Shown here: in pieces, positions 14,957 to 24,765 of the stretch
Numbering within the stretch: position 1 is the first letter of the stretch
Layout of the letters: each line of letters opens with the position of its first letter
Assembly: GCF_003065425.1 (NCBI RefSeq)
Contig: NZ_CP026949.1
Span: 1,302,001-1,366,000, forward strand
Source of the DNA: Mycetocola zhujimingii
GTDB taxonomy: Bacteria > Actinomycetota > Actinomycetes > Actinomycetales > Microbacteriaceae
Length of the DNA: 64,000 bases
Direction: 5' to 3'
The notes under the pieces: model-generated
The model's database searches: none
The model's input: only the letters and a program-made list of their open reading frames with translations
Told to the model about the DNA's origin: nothing
Made by a program: the position numbers and the translations under genes

Positions 14957-15064
14957 TCAGCGGGGCGCGTGTTCAGCAAGGAAGGCGTGTACCGCCCCGA
15001 CGACGACTGAGCCCTCGCCGACGGCGGATGCAACTCGTTTCGCTGAGCCGCGGCGAACATCACC
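14957..15064 (-). pseudogene. C-terminal remnant of a thioredoxin-reductase-like FAD oxidoreductase
   Basis: The minus strand encodes 35 residues and a stop that read GDVRRGSAKRVASAVGEGSV then VVGAVHAFLAEHAPR. This closely matches the FAD-binding C-terminus of thioredoxin-reductase-type flavoproteins, including those fused to a cyclic-nucleotide-binding domain, where the GDVR aspartate contacts FAD. Upstream of GDV the frame loses the family pattern (the expected VFAAGD strand is replaced) and meets a stop within 13 codons. There is no start codon, no NAD site and no active-site CxxC. I read it as the last piece of a deleted gene. It is not in any standard ORF and lies antisense to the start of the small membrane ORF. 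Confidence 0.72.
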
Positions 15065-15252
15065 GTGCCCTCGTCCAGGCCCAGCTGGTCAGCCTGGGGT
15101 TCATCCTCGCGGGGATTGTGCTCGGCTGGTCAACCCTCGACTTCTCCCGCCCGGCCGCGTGGCTGCTCATCCCGGGTCTCTGCGGTTCTCTCCTGGTCTA
15201 CGCCGCGGTTTACCGCCGGTGTGAGGCCAGCGTGAGGCGTGCTGGCGACTGA
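15028..15252 (+). CDS. Small two-helix membrane protein, hypothetical
   Basis: A possible 74-residue protein beginning MQLVSLSRGEHHRALVQAQL. Two hydrophobic segments, about residues 20-35 (LVSLGFILAGIVLGW) and 43-58 (AWLLIPGLCGSLLVYAAV), are joined by a short loop, and the tail is Arg-rich, which suggests an inner-membrane protein with cytoplasmic ends. No family is recognised. The first 12 or so codons are antisense to the flavoprotein remnant, so the true start may be further in. There is no convincing ribosome binding site. Evidence is limited to the membrane pattern and the lack of a better explanation for the interval. Confidence 0.4.
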   Translation: MQLVSLSRGEHHRALVQAQLVSLGFILAGIVLGWSTLDFSRPAAWLLIPGLCGSLLVYAAVYRRCEASVRRAGD

Positions 15253-15318
15253 GCCGGAACCTGTCAACCCCCGAGCCGCGTGCAGAGCGCGAGCGCTTCG
15301 AGGCAATAGTCTCGATGT

Positions 15319-16701
15319 ATGTCCTCGCCGGCGCGTCCCCTCGAACACAGTCCGCTCACACACATTTCCCCCTGGCTCGTCTCCCAGCGCTGGTTTGCCA
15401 GCAAGGGGCGCGTTCCCCAGCTCGAACTCATCGGAAGCTGGGAAATGGCATCCGATGATGCCAGGGTCTTCACCCACCTGATCATGGACTTCTCGGGTCG
15501 TGACCCCGTGCTCTACCAGGTACCGGTCACCGAGCGAACCTCACCGCTGCCGGACGCGGAGTCGGCACTCATTGCTGAGATCGTGCTGGCCGACGGCCAG
15601 ACGGGCTACCTCTACGACGGACCGCACGACCACGCATACGCCAAGGCCCTGCTCACTCTCATCGGGTCCAACCAGGAGGCGACAGCGCTCGGCGCTACCG
15701 CGAACGGTGAAGCATTCGGTCAGATCGAGATTTCCGACATCGTCTCGTCGCGGGTTCTCCGTGGCGAGCAGTCGAACACCTCGATCATTTACCACGTCCG
15801 CAGTGAAAACGGCATTGACCGTGTGATCTGCAAGGTGTTCCGTGCGCTGCACAACGGCGAGAACCCCGACGTCGTCCTTCAGGCGGCGCTCGCCGCATCC
15901 GGGTCCCTCAACGTCCCACACTCCATCGGCTGTGTCGTCGGGGAGTGGGATGACATCGGCCAGGCCACGGGTCGGGCCAGGGGCCACCTCGCCTTTGCGC
16001 AGGAATTCCTGTCCGGGTCGGAGGACGCGTGGAGATTCGCTCTTCGCTCAGCCGAGAACGGCGAAGACTTCACGGCGCGGGCGTACTCGCTCGGCACAGT
16101 GACCGCCGAGGTCCACGGTTTGCTCGCCGGTTCGTTCGGCACTGCGGCACCGAGCCGGGACGAGATCGATGCGACCCTGGCCAGTTGGCGCTCGCGACTG
16201 CTGCTCGCCATCGACGAGGTCCCTGCTGTCGCGGAATTCCGCGAAACGATTGAGGCCCTCTACGAGTCGACGGCGTCGATCGAGTGGCCGGCGCTCCAGC
16301 GCATCCACGGTGATTACCACCTCGGCCAGGTGCTGCTCGCGGCTGATGGACACTGGGTACTCCTCGACTTCGAGGGCGAACCGCTCAGGCCGATGGAGGA
16401 GCGCTCCCAGCCTGACTTCACGCTCAGGGACGTCGCCGGCATGCTGCGAAGCTTTGACTACGTCGCCGGCTCTCTCGGCAGCACCGAGGAGGCCCGGAAC
16501 TGGACCAGTGCGTCGCGGAAGGCATTCCTCAGCGGCTACATCGACGGATCGGGGGTCGACCTCAGGGACCACCGCGAACTCCTCGACGCGTTCGAGATGG
16601 ACAAAGCACTGTATGAAGCCGTCTACGAGGCGCGCAACCGCCCCGACTGGCTGTCGATTCCGCTCACTGCGCTCGGACGGCTCGCCGAGCGTCAGCGCTA
16701 G
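15319..16701 (+). CDS. Maltokinase-like phosphotransferase
   Basis: The 460-residue protein matches maltokinase (Mak/Pep2), which makes maltose 1-phosphate from maltose and ATP for the GlgE glucan pathway. The N-terminal cap begins SPWLVSQRWFASKGR, typical of the family. The kinase part has the APH-like catalytic loop RIHGDYHLGQVLL at about residue 332, DFEGEP for metal binding, and RSQPDFTLRDVAGMLRSFDY. TreS, GlgE and GlgB, the usual partners, are absent here, but glgX-treY-treZ are 3.5 kb away. Actinobacterial glucosamine kinases share this architecture and are a real alternative. The ATG at 15319 has no obvious ribosome binding site. Confidence 0.82.
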   Translation: MSSPARPLEHSPLTHISPWLVSQRWFASKGRVPQLELIGSWEMASDDARVFTHLIMDFSGRDPVLYQVPVTERTSPLPDAESALIAEIVLADGQTGYLYDGPHDHAYAKALLTLIGSNQEATALGATANGEAFGQIEISDIVSSRVLRGEQSNTSIIYHVRSENGIDRVICKVFRALHNGENPDVVLQAALAASGSLNVPHSIGCVVGEWDDIGQATGRARGHLAFAQEFLSGSEDAWRFALRSAENGEDFTARAYSLGTVTAEVHGLLAGSFGTAAPSRDEIDATLASWRSRLLLAIDEVPAVAEFRETIEALYESTASIEWPALQRIHGDYHLGQVLLAADGHWVLLDFEGEPLRPMEERSQPDFTLRDVAGMLRSFDYVAGSLGSTEEARNWTSASRKAFLSGYIDGSGVDLRDHRELLDAFEMDKALYEAVYEARNRPDWLSIPLTALGRLAERQR

Positions 16702-16709
16702 GCCCGCCC

Positions 16710-17225
16710 TTAGCGATTCTCCCGGTCAAGGATCCCGCGAAGGAATGCCGCCTGACCGGCATGCTGTAGGTCGTCGGCGAGAACGCTGACGAGGCGGACC
16801 CCGAGGGTAACCGGAGGATCCCACCTCTCATCGACGATCCGGTCAAGCTCGTCATCGGCGAGTCCGCTGACGAAGTGGGCGGTGCGATCGCTGACCTCGT
16901 CGAAATACCCGAGCAACAGCTCGGGCGAGCTCACCACCACCTGGGCGACATCGTCGCTTGAGTGCCCGTATCCGGTGTCCTCGGGCGGGAACGGCAGCCG
17001 GAAACGGTCGACCCACCCCGCCGTGATCCAGATCTGACCGGTGTCGAGCAGGTCGGCAATGTGATCGTCCTGTACCCGGGTGAGGTGCCAGATGAGCCAC
17101 GCGATGGTGTTCGACTCCGGGTCAGCTCGCGCGAGCAGTCGCTGTGCATCAATGCCGTCGAGCGCGCTGTGCACGCCCTCCGAAATCCGCCCGAAGGCAT
17201 CCGCAAGAATGTCTGACGTCTTCAT
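16710..17225 (-). CDS. DinB/DUF664-family protein (mycothiol-transferase-like)
   Basis: The 171-residue protein is a four-helix bundle of the DinB/DUF664 type. The metal-site histidines expected for the family appear in IAWLIWHLTRVQDDH and in the C-terminal LADDLQHAGQAAFLRG. Actinobacterial members are thought to include mycothiol-dependent S-transferases acting in detoxification. The gene begins at an ATG with an AAGGCAGG-like site and is convergent with the maltokinase-like gene, only 8 bp separating the stops. Substrate unknown. Confidence 0.87.
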   Translation of the reverse strand: MKTSDILADAFGRISEGVHSALDGIDAQRLLARADPESNTIAWLIWHLTRVQDDHIADLLDTGQIWITAGWVDRFRLPFPPEDTGYGHSSDDVAQVVVSSPELLLGYFDEVSDRTAHFVSGLADDELDRIVDERWDPPVTLGVRLVSVLADDLQHAGQAAFLRGILDRENR

Positions 17226-17271
17226 GTCCTGCCTTTCTGTGTGATGTTGCTGGTGGCGTTACGTGTTGGCG

Positions 17272-17964
17272 TTACTGGGTGTGGCGCTGCACGCTCAGGT
17301 ACGAGGGCTCACGCAGCCGGCGTTCCCACCGGTATGTCGTTGTGCCGGGCAGCGGGTGTCGTACCGGGTCGTACCGGTCGATGGTGTCGATGGCACCGGG
17401 TTCCCGCCACAGTTCGACAATGGCAAACGGATGCCAGTGGCCGAGCGGGGTCGCGTGGTACAGCTTCAGCCGCCAGCTCGTCGACTCCAGTCGGGTCGCG
17501 AGCTGACCGACGTCGGTCGGCAGATCGGCCGGTTCGAGCGTACGTGCGGCGATCAGGAGCGGGCCGTTCGGTGTTCGGAGCGGCATCAGGGTTGTGAGCC
17601 GTGCGCGGCTCGGTGACCGGTGCGCCGCGAGCCAGAACCGCGATGGCACGCCGAATCCGGTTGAGGCAAGCAACAGGTCCGCCGGAGCTCCCGTCGTCTC
17701 GAAGCGAAGGGCAAGACCGATGACATCGGGCAGCGGTGCCGGTACCCCGATCGATCGCGACACTCGCGCCGTGAGCGGGAGTTCGCTGGTGTGCGGATGG
17801 TCGATGAAGTCGATGCCGGACGCGCCGCGGCCGGTGAGCCAGCGGAGCGAACCGGTGAGTGCGACCCCGTGCGGATGAATCGGTCGCGGTGGGCGGAGCG
17901 CCCGCAGCAGACCGAAAACCCCCGCGAGCGTGCCACCGGCGATGCCGGATGGCGTGAGAGTCAT
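17272..17964 (-). CDS. Conserved hypothetical protein paired with DoxX-like gene
   Basis: I do not recognise a functional family for this 230-residue protein, although similar genes beside DoxX-type genes are familiar in actinobacteria. It opens MTLTPSGIAGGTLAGVFGLL, then LRPPRPIHPHGVALTGSLRW, GIDFIDHP, a repeated VSRSIGVPAPLPDVIGLALR motif, FRFET-like sequence with GFGVPSRFWLAAHRSPSRAR, and a basic C-terminus. The His-Pro-rich start and the central PDVIGLA motif loosely recall heme-binding or catalase-like folds, but this is only an impression. The start was set at 17964, where ATGA overlaps the DoxX-like stop. The frame remains open further upstream. Confidence 0.72.
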   Translation of the reverse strand: MTLTPSGIAGGTLAGVFGLLRALRPPRPIHPHGVALTGSLRWLTGRGASGIDFIDHPHTSELPLTARVSRSIGVPAPLPDVIGLALRFETTGAPADLLLASTGFGVPSRFWLAAHRSPSRARLTTLMPLRTPNGPLLIAARTLEPADLPTDVGQLATRLESTSWRLKLYHATPLGHWHPFAIVELWREPGAIDTIDRYDPVRHPLPGTTTYRWERRLREPSYLSVQRHTQ

Positions 17965-18365
17965 CGGTCGCCCCGTCCCACCCGCAGGGCGAGTGCAACG
18001 AGGGGGAGTTGCAGGGGCAGGCGGGCAAGAGCGATCAACCGCGCAGGCCACGGCTTTCGGCGGAGGATACCCACGGTACGCACATTGGCGGGGAACACCG
18101 CAACCAGGAACACCGCAGAGAGGAGCCCGGCGAGGTTCCGGGTTGGCCGGTTCCAGGCCAGCAGGGCCAACGCCCACTCCGCGACGCCCGACGCGACGGT
18201 CCAGAATCTGCTCGGGCCGGGCAGGGCGCGCGGAACAATCGGGTCGAACACCGACGGACGCACGAAATGGATGGCGCCGGTGACCGCGAACATTATCGCG
18301 AGTGCCACGGCAGGCGCGCTGCTCCGGTCAGATCGTCGTGGTCTGGCTCTCGTGAAGTGGCGCAT
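17961..18365 (-). CDS. DoxX-like small membrane protein
   Basis: The 134-residue product has four predicted membrane segments: around APAVALAIMFAVTGAIHFV, FWTVASGVAEWALALLAW, LAGLLSAVFLVAVFPANV and LPLQLPLVALALRVG. GAIHFVRP and FPANV are marks of the DoxX-like family, whose biochemical role is still uncertain. The ATG at 18365 was chosen, a GTG at 18374 being possible. The stop overlaps the start of the next gene by 4 bp, so the pair is translationally coupled and the two products may work together. Confidence 0.82.
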   Translation of the reverse strand: MRHFTRARPRRSDRSSAPAVALAIMFAVTGAIHFVRPSVFDPIVPRALPGPSRFWTVASGVAEWALALLAWNRPTRNLAGLLSAVFLVAVFPANVRTVGILRRKPWPARLIALARLPLQLPLVALALRVGRGDR

Positions 18366-18415
18366 CCGAAACACAGTAGGGCTCGACGCTTCCCGGTGGC
18401 AATGGGTTGTGCGGC

Positions 18416-18664
18416 TCAGCCGGCTGAACCGTCGCCGTACTCGGTTGCCTTTCGCTTGAGCGCCCCGAGGTCGGATGCGTCTCCCGTGCGGTCCGGCAGG
18501 TCGTCGAGCGTGACCAGGCCATCCATGTCATCCGGGTCGTCCTCGCCGGTGATGCGCTCAGCGTAGTTGGGCGCCCGACCCGGGGCTTCGTGCTTCACGG
18601 CGGCGGGCGTGCTGTCGGTGTCGCCCGCCGGAGTTCCCTGGTTCTTCTCGTCTTCCGGCGTCAT
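18416..18664 (-). CDS. Small acidic hypothetical protein
   Basis: The 82-residue protein is strongly acidic and probably largely disordered: MTPEDEKNQGTPAGDTDSTP at the N-terminus, a central GEDDPDDMDGLVTLDDLPDR, and a short possible helix LGALKRKATEYG near the end. No domain is recognised. An AAGGA site at good spacing before the ATG supports translation. It is separated by 50 bp from the DoxX-like gene start on the same strand. The function is unknown. Confidence 0.62.
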   Translation of the reverse strand: MTPEDEKNQGTPAGDTDSTPAAVKHEAPGRAPNYAERITGEDDPDDMDGLVTLDDLPDRTGDASDLGALKRKATEYGDGSAG

Positions 18665-18746
18665 GGGCGTCGTCCTTCCGATGCAATCGTCGCTCCGATC
18701 GGTATCGATCGGATTCGGCTGCCAGCGTATCGCGTGGGCAACCGAC

Positions 18747-19928
18747 TCAGCCCTGGCCCTGTGCCTGTCCCTGTCCCTGTGCCTGCTCCTGCTCCCACCT
18801 CGGCGTGCCCGGGATCGCCGGTCCCGTCGGCCACCGCAGAACGGCCGCTACCTCGGCTGATTTCGGCAGGACGCCGTGGTCGACGAACACAACGCGCGAC
18901 TCGGTCAGGGTCGCTGCCCTGACGATCGCGAGTACGGCAGGTACCGGGCCGATGACGCGCGCGCCGAGTGCTTCCTCCGGTACTGTCGCAACCCAGGGTG
19001 CATCGGCGAGGGCGAGGAGGGTCCTGCCGTCCGTTCCCTCCGAGTCGATGAGCACGGTGTCTGCCTGGCTCTGTTGCAGGCTGTGTACGACGGCCCCGAA
19101 GCCCAGCGCCCCGTTCTCGGAGTCGCCGGCGGAGAGTTTGTCGAGCAGGAGCGACTGGGCCCTCTGCCGAATCTCCTCGAGTTTGCGCGAGATGCGTGCC
19201 TGCAGCGACTCCCGGGATGATCCCGCCGCCAGGAGGTTCGCTGGTACTACGGTACTGATGTCCCTGGCCGCTGCCGACAGTTCCTCGCTCAACAGCTGGA
19301 CCGCGCGAACGTCACCCGCGAGCAGGACAAAGCCGGGTCGGAGCTCCCGAACGAGTTCATTGACTGCCGTGGCCAGCTGAGACTGGTTCTGCTTCCAGAT
19401 TTCTTCCGAGTGGTGCTGATAATTGCTGTGGGACCACCCGCCCGCCTGTACCTTGTTGAGGCTGTCGGTCCTGCCCTCGATGTTCTCGTGCCGGAGAGCC
19501 GCGACGTGGGAGGCGCGATAGGCGTGGATCTCGCCATTGCCCCGTCCTGCTTCGACCACCAGGTAGACGACGTCGTTCTGCTTGTACTTCACAAGCGGGA
19601 CAAGGTCGGGGATTTCGAGGTAGGCAACGGTTTCCGGCCACACCAGCGGGCCGGAGAGGACTTCATCCAGAAGCGGCTCGCCGTTGTGCACGACGAGGAA
19701 CCTCGAGTGCGGTCCGGCGGTGCCTGTCGGAACGGCAAGAATCCTCTCGACAGTCGCGAGATCGGCATCCGGAGCGCCGGCCCTGGCCAGCCGGTCAAGC
19801 ACCTGTCGCCTGCGCGCCTCGCCGTCGTGGCCCGGCCCGTCCCATGTTCCGTTGGCGTCAATGAAGACCGATGAGAAAGTGCCGTCCCTGCGCCAGAGTT
19901 CCGCCAGTTCGTGCGTCTGTGAATCCAC
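18747..19928 (-). CDS. Rv2629-type baeRF/Vms1-like ribosome-associated factor
   Basis: The 393-residue protein matches the bacterial eRF1-like (baeRF2) family represented by M. tuberculosis Rv2629, described as a dormancy or ribosome-hibernation-linked factor. Supporting segments are SVFIDANGTWDGPGHDGEAR early, FLVVHNGEPLLDE, the central GGWSHSNYQHHSEEIWKQN at the eRF1 GGQ-like position, and GFVLLAGDVRAVQLL. The start is the GTG at 19928 with a GAGAGGA site. The frame continues to 20135 but without coding character. The tail is a Gln/Gly-rich QAQGQGQAQGQG repeat. It is divergent from glgX, which is compatible with joint control in stationary phase, an inference. Confidence 0.83.
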   Translation of the reverse strand: MDSQTHELAELWRRDGTFSSVFIDANGTWDGPGHDGEARRRQVLDRLARAGAPDADLATVERILAVPTGTAGPHSRFLVVHNGEPLLDEVLSGPLVWPETVAYLEIPDLVPLVKYKQNDVVYLVVEAGRGNGEIHAYRASHVAALRHENIEGRTDSLNKVQAGGWSHSNYQHHSEEIWKQNQSQLATAVNELVRELRPGFVLLAGDVRAVQLLSEELSAAARDISTVVPANLLAAGSSRESLQARISRKLEEIRQRAQSLLLDKLSAGDSENGALGFGAVVHSLQQSQADTVLIDSEGTDGRTLLALADAPWVATVPEEALGARVIGPVPAVLAIVRAATLTESRVVFVDHGVLPKSAEVAAVLRWPTGPAIPGTPRWEQEQAQGQGQAQGQG

Positions 19929-20182
19929 TCGCTCGTCCTCTCGTCGACAGGCGACCACCCCGTCGCCGGTGCCGTCCCGCCGGTTCGGTTCCGCAGGCCC
20001 CATCGAACTCGCGGGCTTCCGGCACCGCAAGAGCCGATATGCCCTGTTCCGTGTGTTGCGGGCCCGGACCTGCCACTCAGCGGGACGGTTCCCGCGATTT
20101 CTATAGCATCCGATCGCCGCGAAAGCTAGACCCACCTCGGTCGAACGGGACGATCGTGCGAACGAACTAGATTTGAGGGACC

Positions 20183-20203
20183 CGCGCGAATTTTTTGCGC
20201 GCG
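20183..20203. promoter_or_regulatory. CGCGCG inverted repeat upstream of glgX
   Basis: CGCGCG, a 9-base A/T-rich spacer and CGCGCG lie 25-45 bp before the glgX start codon. It could be an operator or a 5'-leader stem. The sequence is simple, so chance is possible. The 299-bp interval between the Rv2629-type gene and glgX otherwise shows no gene. Confidence 0.35.
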
Positions 20204-20227
20204 CGATAACGCTTTACGAGGAGATCG

Positions 20228-22435
20228 ATGGAAAGCTGGCCAGGAACCGCGTACCCGCTAGGTGCAACCTACGACGGCAGTGGGACAAACTTCGCAATTT
20301 ACAGCGAAGCCGCTGAGCGGATCGAGCTCTGCCTCTTTGATGAGGACGGCACGGAGACCCGGGTCGAGCTGCGGGACTCAGAAGCCTACGTCTGGCACTG
20401 CTACCTGCCTGAGGCGCAGCCGGGCCAGCGGTATGGCTACCGCGTCCATGGCGAGTACGCCCCTGAGCATGGCAAACGGCTCAACCCGAACAAGTTGCTG
20501 CTCGACCCGTACGCCAAGGCAACGTGCGGCACGTACGACTGGGACCAGTCGCTGTTCTCGTACAACTTCGGCGACCCGGATTCCCGTAACGACGAAGACA
20601 GCGCCGCGCACTCGATGCTCAGCGTCGTCGTGAACCCGTTCTTCGACTGGTCAGGCGACCGGCACCCGCGCACGCCGTACAACAGCAGCGTCATCTACGA
20701 AGCACACGTCAAGGGGCTGACGAAGCTCAACGACCAGATCCCGGAAGCCCAGCGTGGCACTTACGCGGGTATCGCTCACCCGGCAACGATCGAGCACCTT
20801 CAGCGGCTCGGCGTCACGGCGATCGAGCTCATGCCGGTCCACCAGTTCGTCCAGGACTCCACCCTCCTCGACAAGGGACTCCGGAACTACTGGGGCTACA
20901 ACACGATCGGGTTCTTCGCGCCGCACAACGAGTACTCGTCGACGGGCGAGGCCGGCCAGCAGGTCCAGGAATTCAAGGGCATGGTCAAGTCGCTGCACGC
21001 GGCAGACATCGAGGTCATCCTCGACGTGGTGTACAACCACACCGCAGAGGGCAACCACATGGGCCCGACCCTCTCCTTCCGTGGCATCGACAACGAGGCC
21101 TACTACCGCCTCGAAGACAACGACAAGCGCTACTACACCGACTACACGGGCACGGGTAACACGCTCAACGTGCGTCACCCCCACTCGCTGCAGCTCATCA
21201 TGGACTCGCTGCGCTACTGGGTCACCGAAATGCACGTCGACGGATTCCGGTTCGACCTGGCATCGGCACTGGCGCGCGACCTCTACGAGGTTGACAAGCT
21301 GTCGACATTCTTCGAGCTCGTCCAGCAGGACCCCATCGTTTCGCAGGTGAAGCTCATCGCCGAGCCGTGGGACGTCGGTCCCGGCGGCTACCAGGTGGGT
21401 AACTTCCCCTCGCAGTGGACCGAGTGGAACGGAAAGTACCGCGACACGGTCCGCGACTTCTGGCGCGGTGAACCATCGACGCTCGGCGAATTCGCCGCCC
21501 GTATCACCGGTTCCGCCGACCTCTACGAGCACTCGGGACGCCGGCCGGTTGCATCCATCAACTTCGTGACGGCGCACGACGGTTTCACCATGCGCGACCT
21601 CGTGTCGTACAACGAGAAGCACAACGAGGCCAACGGCGAGGACAACAACGACGGTGAGTCACACAACCGGTCGTGGAACTCCGGCGTTGAGGGTGACACC
21701 GACGATCCTGAGGTGCTCGGTCTCCGCGCCCGCCAGCAGCGCAACATGATTGCGACGCTGCTGCTCTCGCAGGGTGTCCCGATGATCCTCCACGGTGACG
21801 AACTCGGACGCACACAGCACGGCAACAACAACGGTTACGCCCAGGACAACGAACTCACCTGGCTGCACTGGGACGTCGTCGACGTACCGCTGATCGAGTT
21901 CACGTCCGCCGTTGCGCGACTCAGGAAGGAGCACCCGGTGTTCCGCCGGAGCCGCTTCTTCGACGGCCGGCCCGTCCGCCGTGGCGAGGGGGAGCCTCTG
22001 CCCGACATCGTGTGGCTCAACGAAGGCGGCATGGAAATGCAGCCGGAGGACTGGGACGAAGAACTGGCCAAGACGGTCGGTGTCTTCTTCAACGGTGAAG
22101 GCATCCGTGAACGCGACGCTCGAGGCCAGAACGTCAGCGACGTGCACTTCCTGCTCTATTTCAACGCTGACGCCGAAGACGCCGAGTTCACCCTTCCGCC
22201 GGAGGAATACTCCGCCGAATGGGAGATCGTTGTCGACACGGCCGGTGAAGGAGCCGACAGCGTTCCCCGCGCCGCAGGATCGACGCAGACGGTCAAGGGC
22301 AGGAGCCTCCTCGTCATGCGCGCATACACCGCGCCGGAAGCCGAGCCTGACCACTCGGTTGCGGCATCCCTCGCCGTACTGAGCGGTTCGCAGACGACGT
22401 CGAGCACCGACGTCAAGCCGGGAGCTGTGAGTTGA
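20228..22435 (+). CDS. glgX: Glycogen debranching enzyme GlgX
   Basis: The 735-residue cytoplasmic enzyme hydrolyses alpha-1,6 branches of phosphorylase-limited glycogen. It has an N-terminal CBM48 domain ([20 protein letters not shown]) and a GH13 barrel with region [11 protein letters not shown], region [12 protein letters not shown] containing the nucleophile Asp, region [12 protein letters not shown] containing the acid Glu, and region [23 protein letters not shown]-type sequence ([14 protein letters not shown]) is typical of GlgX. A GAGGAG site precedes the ATG by six bases. It is the first gene of a three-gene operon: its stop overlaps the treY start (TTGA). The short chains it releases can feed TreY. 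Confidence 0.96.
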   Translation: MESWPGTAYPLGATYDGSGTNFAIYSEAAERIELCLFDEDGTETRVELRDSEAYVWHCYLPEAQPGQRYGYRVHGEYAPEHGKRLNPNKLLLDPYAKATCGTYDWDQSLFSYNFGDPDSRNDEDSAAHSMLSVVVNPFFDWSGDRHPRTPYNSSVIYEAHVKGLTKLNDQIPEAQRGTYAGIAHPATIEHLQRLGVTAIELMPVHQFVQDSTLLDKGLRNYWGYNTIGFFAPHNEYSSTGEAGQQVQEFKGMVKSLHAADIEVILDVVYNHTAEGNHMGPTLSFRGIDNEAYYRLEDNDKRYYTDYTGTGNTLNVRHPHSLQLIMDSLRYWVTEMHVDGFRFDLASALARDLYEVDKLSTFFELVQQDPIVSQVKLIAEPWDVGPGGYQVGNFPSQWTEWNGKYRDTVRDFWRGEPSTLGEFAARITGSADLYEHSGRRPVASINFVTAHDGFTMRDLVSYNEKHNEANGEDNNDGESHNRSWNSGVEGDTDDPEVLGLRARQQRNMIATLLLSQGVPMILHGDELGRTQHGNNNGYAQDNELTWLHWDVVDVPLIEFTSAVARLRKEHPVFRRSRFFDGRPVRRGEGEPLPDIVWLNEGGMEMQPEDWDEELAKTVGVFFNGEGIRERDARGQNVSDVHFLLYFNADAEDAEFTLPPEEYSAEWEIVVDTAGEGADSVPRAAGSTQTVKGRSLLVMRAYTAPEAEPDHSVAASLAVLSGSQTTSSTDVKPGAVS

Positions 22436-24765
22436 GAATCCCCGCATCCACGTATCGACTGCAGATCCGGCAGACGTTCGACCTCGATGCCGCCCGTGGC
22501 GTCGTCGACTACGTTCACGACCTGGGCGCCGACTGGCTCTACCTGTCGCCTCTGCTCGAAGCGGAGGCGGGAAGCGACCACGGTTACGACGTCGTCGACC
22601 ACTCGCGCGTCGACCAGGCCCGCGGCGGCCCCGAAGCGCTCGACCGGCTTGCGAAGGCCGCGAAAGCCAAGGGAATGGGCATCCTCGTCGACATCGTCCC
22701 CAACCACATGGGTGTCGAAACCCCCGTGTCGAACGGGTGGTGGTGGGACCTCCTCGCCAAGGGCGAAGGGTCCCGCTACGCGGAGGCCTTCGACGTCGAC
22801 TGGGCGGCGGGCGGCGGCAAGATCCGCATTCCCGTGCTCGGTGACGGTGACGACGAACTCGATGCGCTTACCCTCGTCGACGGCGAGCTGCACTACTACG
22901 ACAACCGGTATCCGGTTGCCGCTGGTACCGCTGACGACGGCGCAGACCCCCGCACCGTGCACTCCCGCCAGAACTACGAACTGGTCAACTGGCGCAGGGC
23001 AGACGCCGAGCTCAACTACCGCAGGTTCTTCGCGGTCAACTCGCTCGCCGGCATCCGCGTCGAGGTGCCGTGGGTATTTGCTGAATCCCACGCGGAGATT
23101 CTCCGCTGGGTGAACGAAGACCTCGTGCACGGCATCCGGGTGGACCACCCGGACGGACTCGCGCACCCCGGCGACTACCTTGACGCACTCCAGAAGGCCA
23201 CGGGCGGCGTGTACGTCCTGGTCGAGAAGATTCTCGAGGGCGATGAGGGACTGCCGCCGAACTGGGCAGCAGCCGGCACCACCGGTTACGACGCGCTCGG
23301 CGACATCGACCGCGTTCTCGTCGATCCCGCCGGCAGGGCACGCCTCGATGCGCTCGAGGGCAACCTCGAAGACACGACGGCGTCGATGGATGATGTCTGG
23401 CCGGAGCTGATCTACGAGAACAAGCGGCGAATCGCCGACGGCATCCTCCGCTCGGAGGTGCTGCGGCTGGCCCGTCTCGTTCCGGAGATCTCCGGCGCGG
23501 ACGATGCCATCGCTGAGCTGCTCGCGTGCTTCCCGGTGTACCGGTCATACCTTCCGTTCGGCGAGGACCACCTCGCTGAGGCCGCCCGCTCGGCGGCGGC
23601 ACGCCGCCCGGACCTCGCCGAGCGAATTGATGCCCTCTACCCGGTGCTTGCCGACGCGGAGCACCCCGCTGCCATCCGGTTCCAGCAGACCTCGGGAATG
23701 GTCATGGCGAAGGGCGTGGAAGACACGGCCTTCTACCGGTTCAGCCGCCTGACCTCACTCAACGAGGTCGGGGCAGACCCTGGTGAGTTCGCCATCAACG
23801 TGGCCGAGTTCCACCGCAGGCAGCAGGCGCGACAGGCCGCCCTTCCGGCGTCGCTCACCACGCTCTCGACGCACGACACGAAGCGTGGCGAGGATGTCCG
23901 CAGCCGCATTTCGGTCATCGCCGAGATCCCGCGTGAGTGGGAGGAGACGCTCGGACGGCTCCGCGCACTGGTACCGATCGGTGATGGACCATTCGAGCAG
24001 CTGCTCTGGGAAGCGGTCATCGGCGCGTGGCCGGCCTCGCGGGAGCGACTGCACGCCTACGCCGAGAAAGCTTCGAGGGAAGCGGGGACGTCGACGACGT
24101 GGACCGCTCCGAATGAGGAGTTCGAGACGGCCATGCACGGCCTGATCGACGCCGTCTTCGATAACCCCGAGGTGAACGAGATCGTCACCGGTTTCGTTGA
24201 CCGTGTTGCCGCCGCCGGCTGGTCGAACTCGCTGTCGGCGAAGCTCATCCAGATCACGGCACCCGGTGTGCCCGACGTGTACCAGGGCAGCGAACTGTGG
24301 GAGACATCCCTCGTCGACCCTGACAACCGGCGACCAGTGGACTTCGACCTCAGGCGCGACTACCTCGCCAGGGTCGACAGGGGCTGGCTCCCGCCGATCG
24401 ACGAGACGGGAGCAGCAAAGCTCCTCGTGACGGCACGGGCACTCCGCCTGCGCCGTGACCGGCCCGAGTGGTTCTCCCGCTACCTGCCGCTGCCCGCATA
24501 CGGCACAGCGGCCGCACACCTTGTCGCGTTCGACAGGGGAGACGCGATCACCCTGGCGACGCGGCTTCCTGTCGGTCTCGAGAAAAACGGAGGCTGGGGC
24601 GACACCACGGTCGTCGTCGCGGGACGGCCCCTCGTCGACGCCTTCACCGGAGAACGGTACGCCGGTGGCCCGCTCAAGGTCGCTGACCTGTTCGCGCAGT
24701 ACCCGGTGGCGCTCCTCGTTCCCGATGACACCGACCTCACCTCACTTCTTGGAGAGAACGAATGA
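22432..24765 (+). CDS. treY: Malto-oligosyltrehalose synthase TreY
   Basis: The 777-residue GH13 enzyme isomerises the reducing-end glucose pair of maltooligosaccharides to alpha,alpha-trehalose. Supporting motifs are [18 protein letters not shown] at the N-terminus, [48 protein letters not shown] with the nucleophile Asp, [11 protein letters not shown] with the acid Glu, and [16 protein letters not shown]. The start is an unusual TTG within the glgX stop (overlap of 4 bp), so translation should be coupled. Its own stop overlaps treZ by 4 bp. The product passes to TreZ. Confidence 0.96.
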   Translation: MRIPASTYRLQIRQTFDLDAARGVVDYVHDLGADWLYLSPLLEAEAGSDHGYDVVDHSRVDQARGGPEALDRLAKAAKAKGMGILVDIVPNHMGVETPVSNGWWWDLLAKGEGSRYAEAFDVDWAAGGGKIRIPVLGDGDDELDALTLVDGELHYYDNRYPVAAGTADDGADPRTVHSRQNYELVNWRRADAELNYRRFFAVNSLAGIRVEVPWVFAESHAEILRWVNEDLVHGIRVDHPDGLAHPGDYLDALQKATGGVYVLVEKILEGDEGLPPNWAAAGTTGYDALGDIDRVLVDPAGRARLDALEGNLEDTTASMDDVWPELIYENKRRIADGILRSEVLRLARLVPEISGADDAIAELLACFPVYRSYLPFGEDHLAEAARSAAARRPDLAERIDALYPVLADAEHPAAIRFQQTSGMVMAKGVEDTAFYRFSRLTSLNEVGADPGEFAINVAEFHRRQQARQAALPASLTTLSTHDTKRGEDVRSRISVIAEIPREWEETLGRLRALVPIGDGPFEQLLWEAVIGAWPASRERLHAYAEKASREAGTSTTWTAPNEEFETAMHGLIDAVFDNPEVNEIVTGFVDRVAAAGWSNSLSAKLIQITAPGVPDVYQGSELWETSLVDPDNRRPVDFDLRRDYLARVDRGWLPPIDETGAAKLLVTARALRLRRDRPEWFSRYLPLPAYGTAAAHLVAFDRGDAITLATRLPVGLEKNGGWGDTTVVVAGRPLVDAFTGERYAGGPLKVADLFAQYPVALLVPDDTDLTSLLGENE

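Noticed and set aside
20651-21622. Long minus-strand ORF opposite glgX, and similar long antisense ORFs (e.g. 25404-27140, 41978-43690, 45547-46506)
   Set aside because: They are high-GC shadows of well-supported genes, with Arg/Asp/Val-rich translations, no ribosome binding site and no family pattern.
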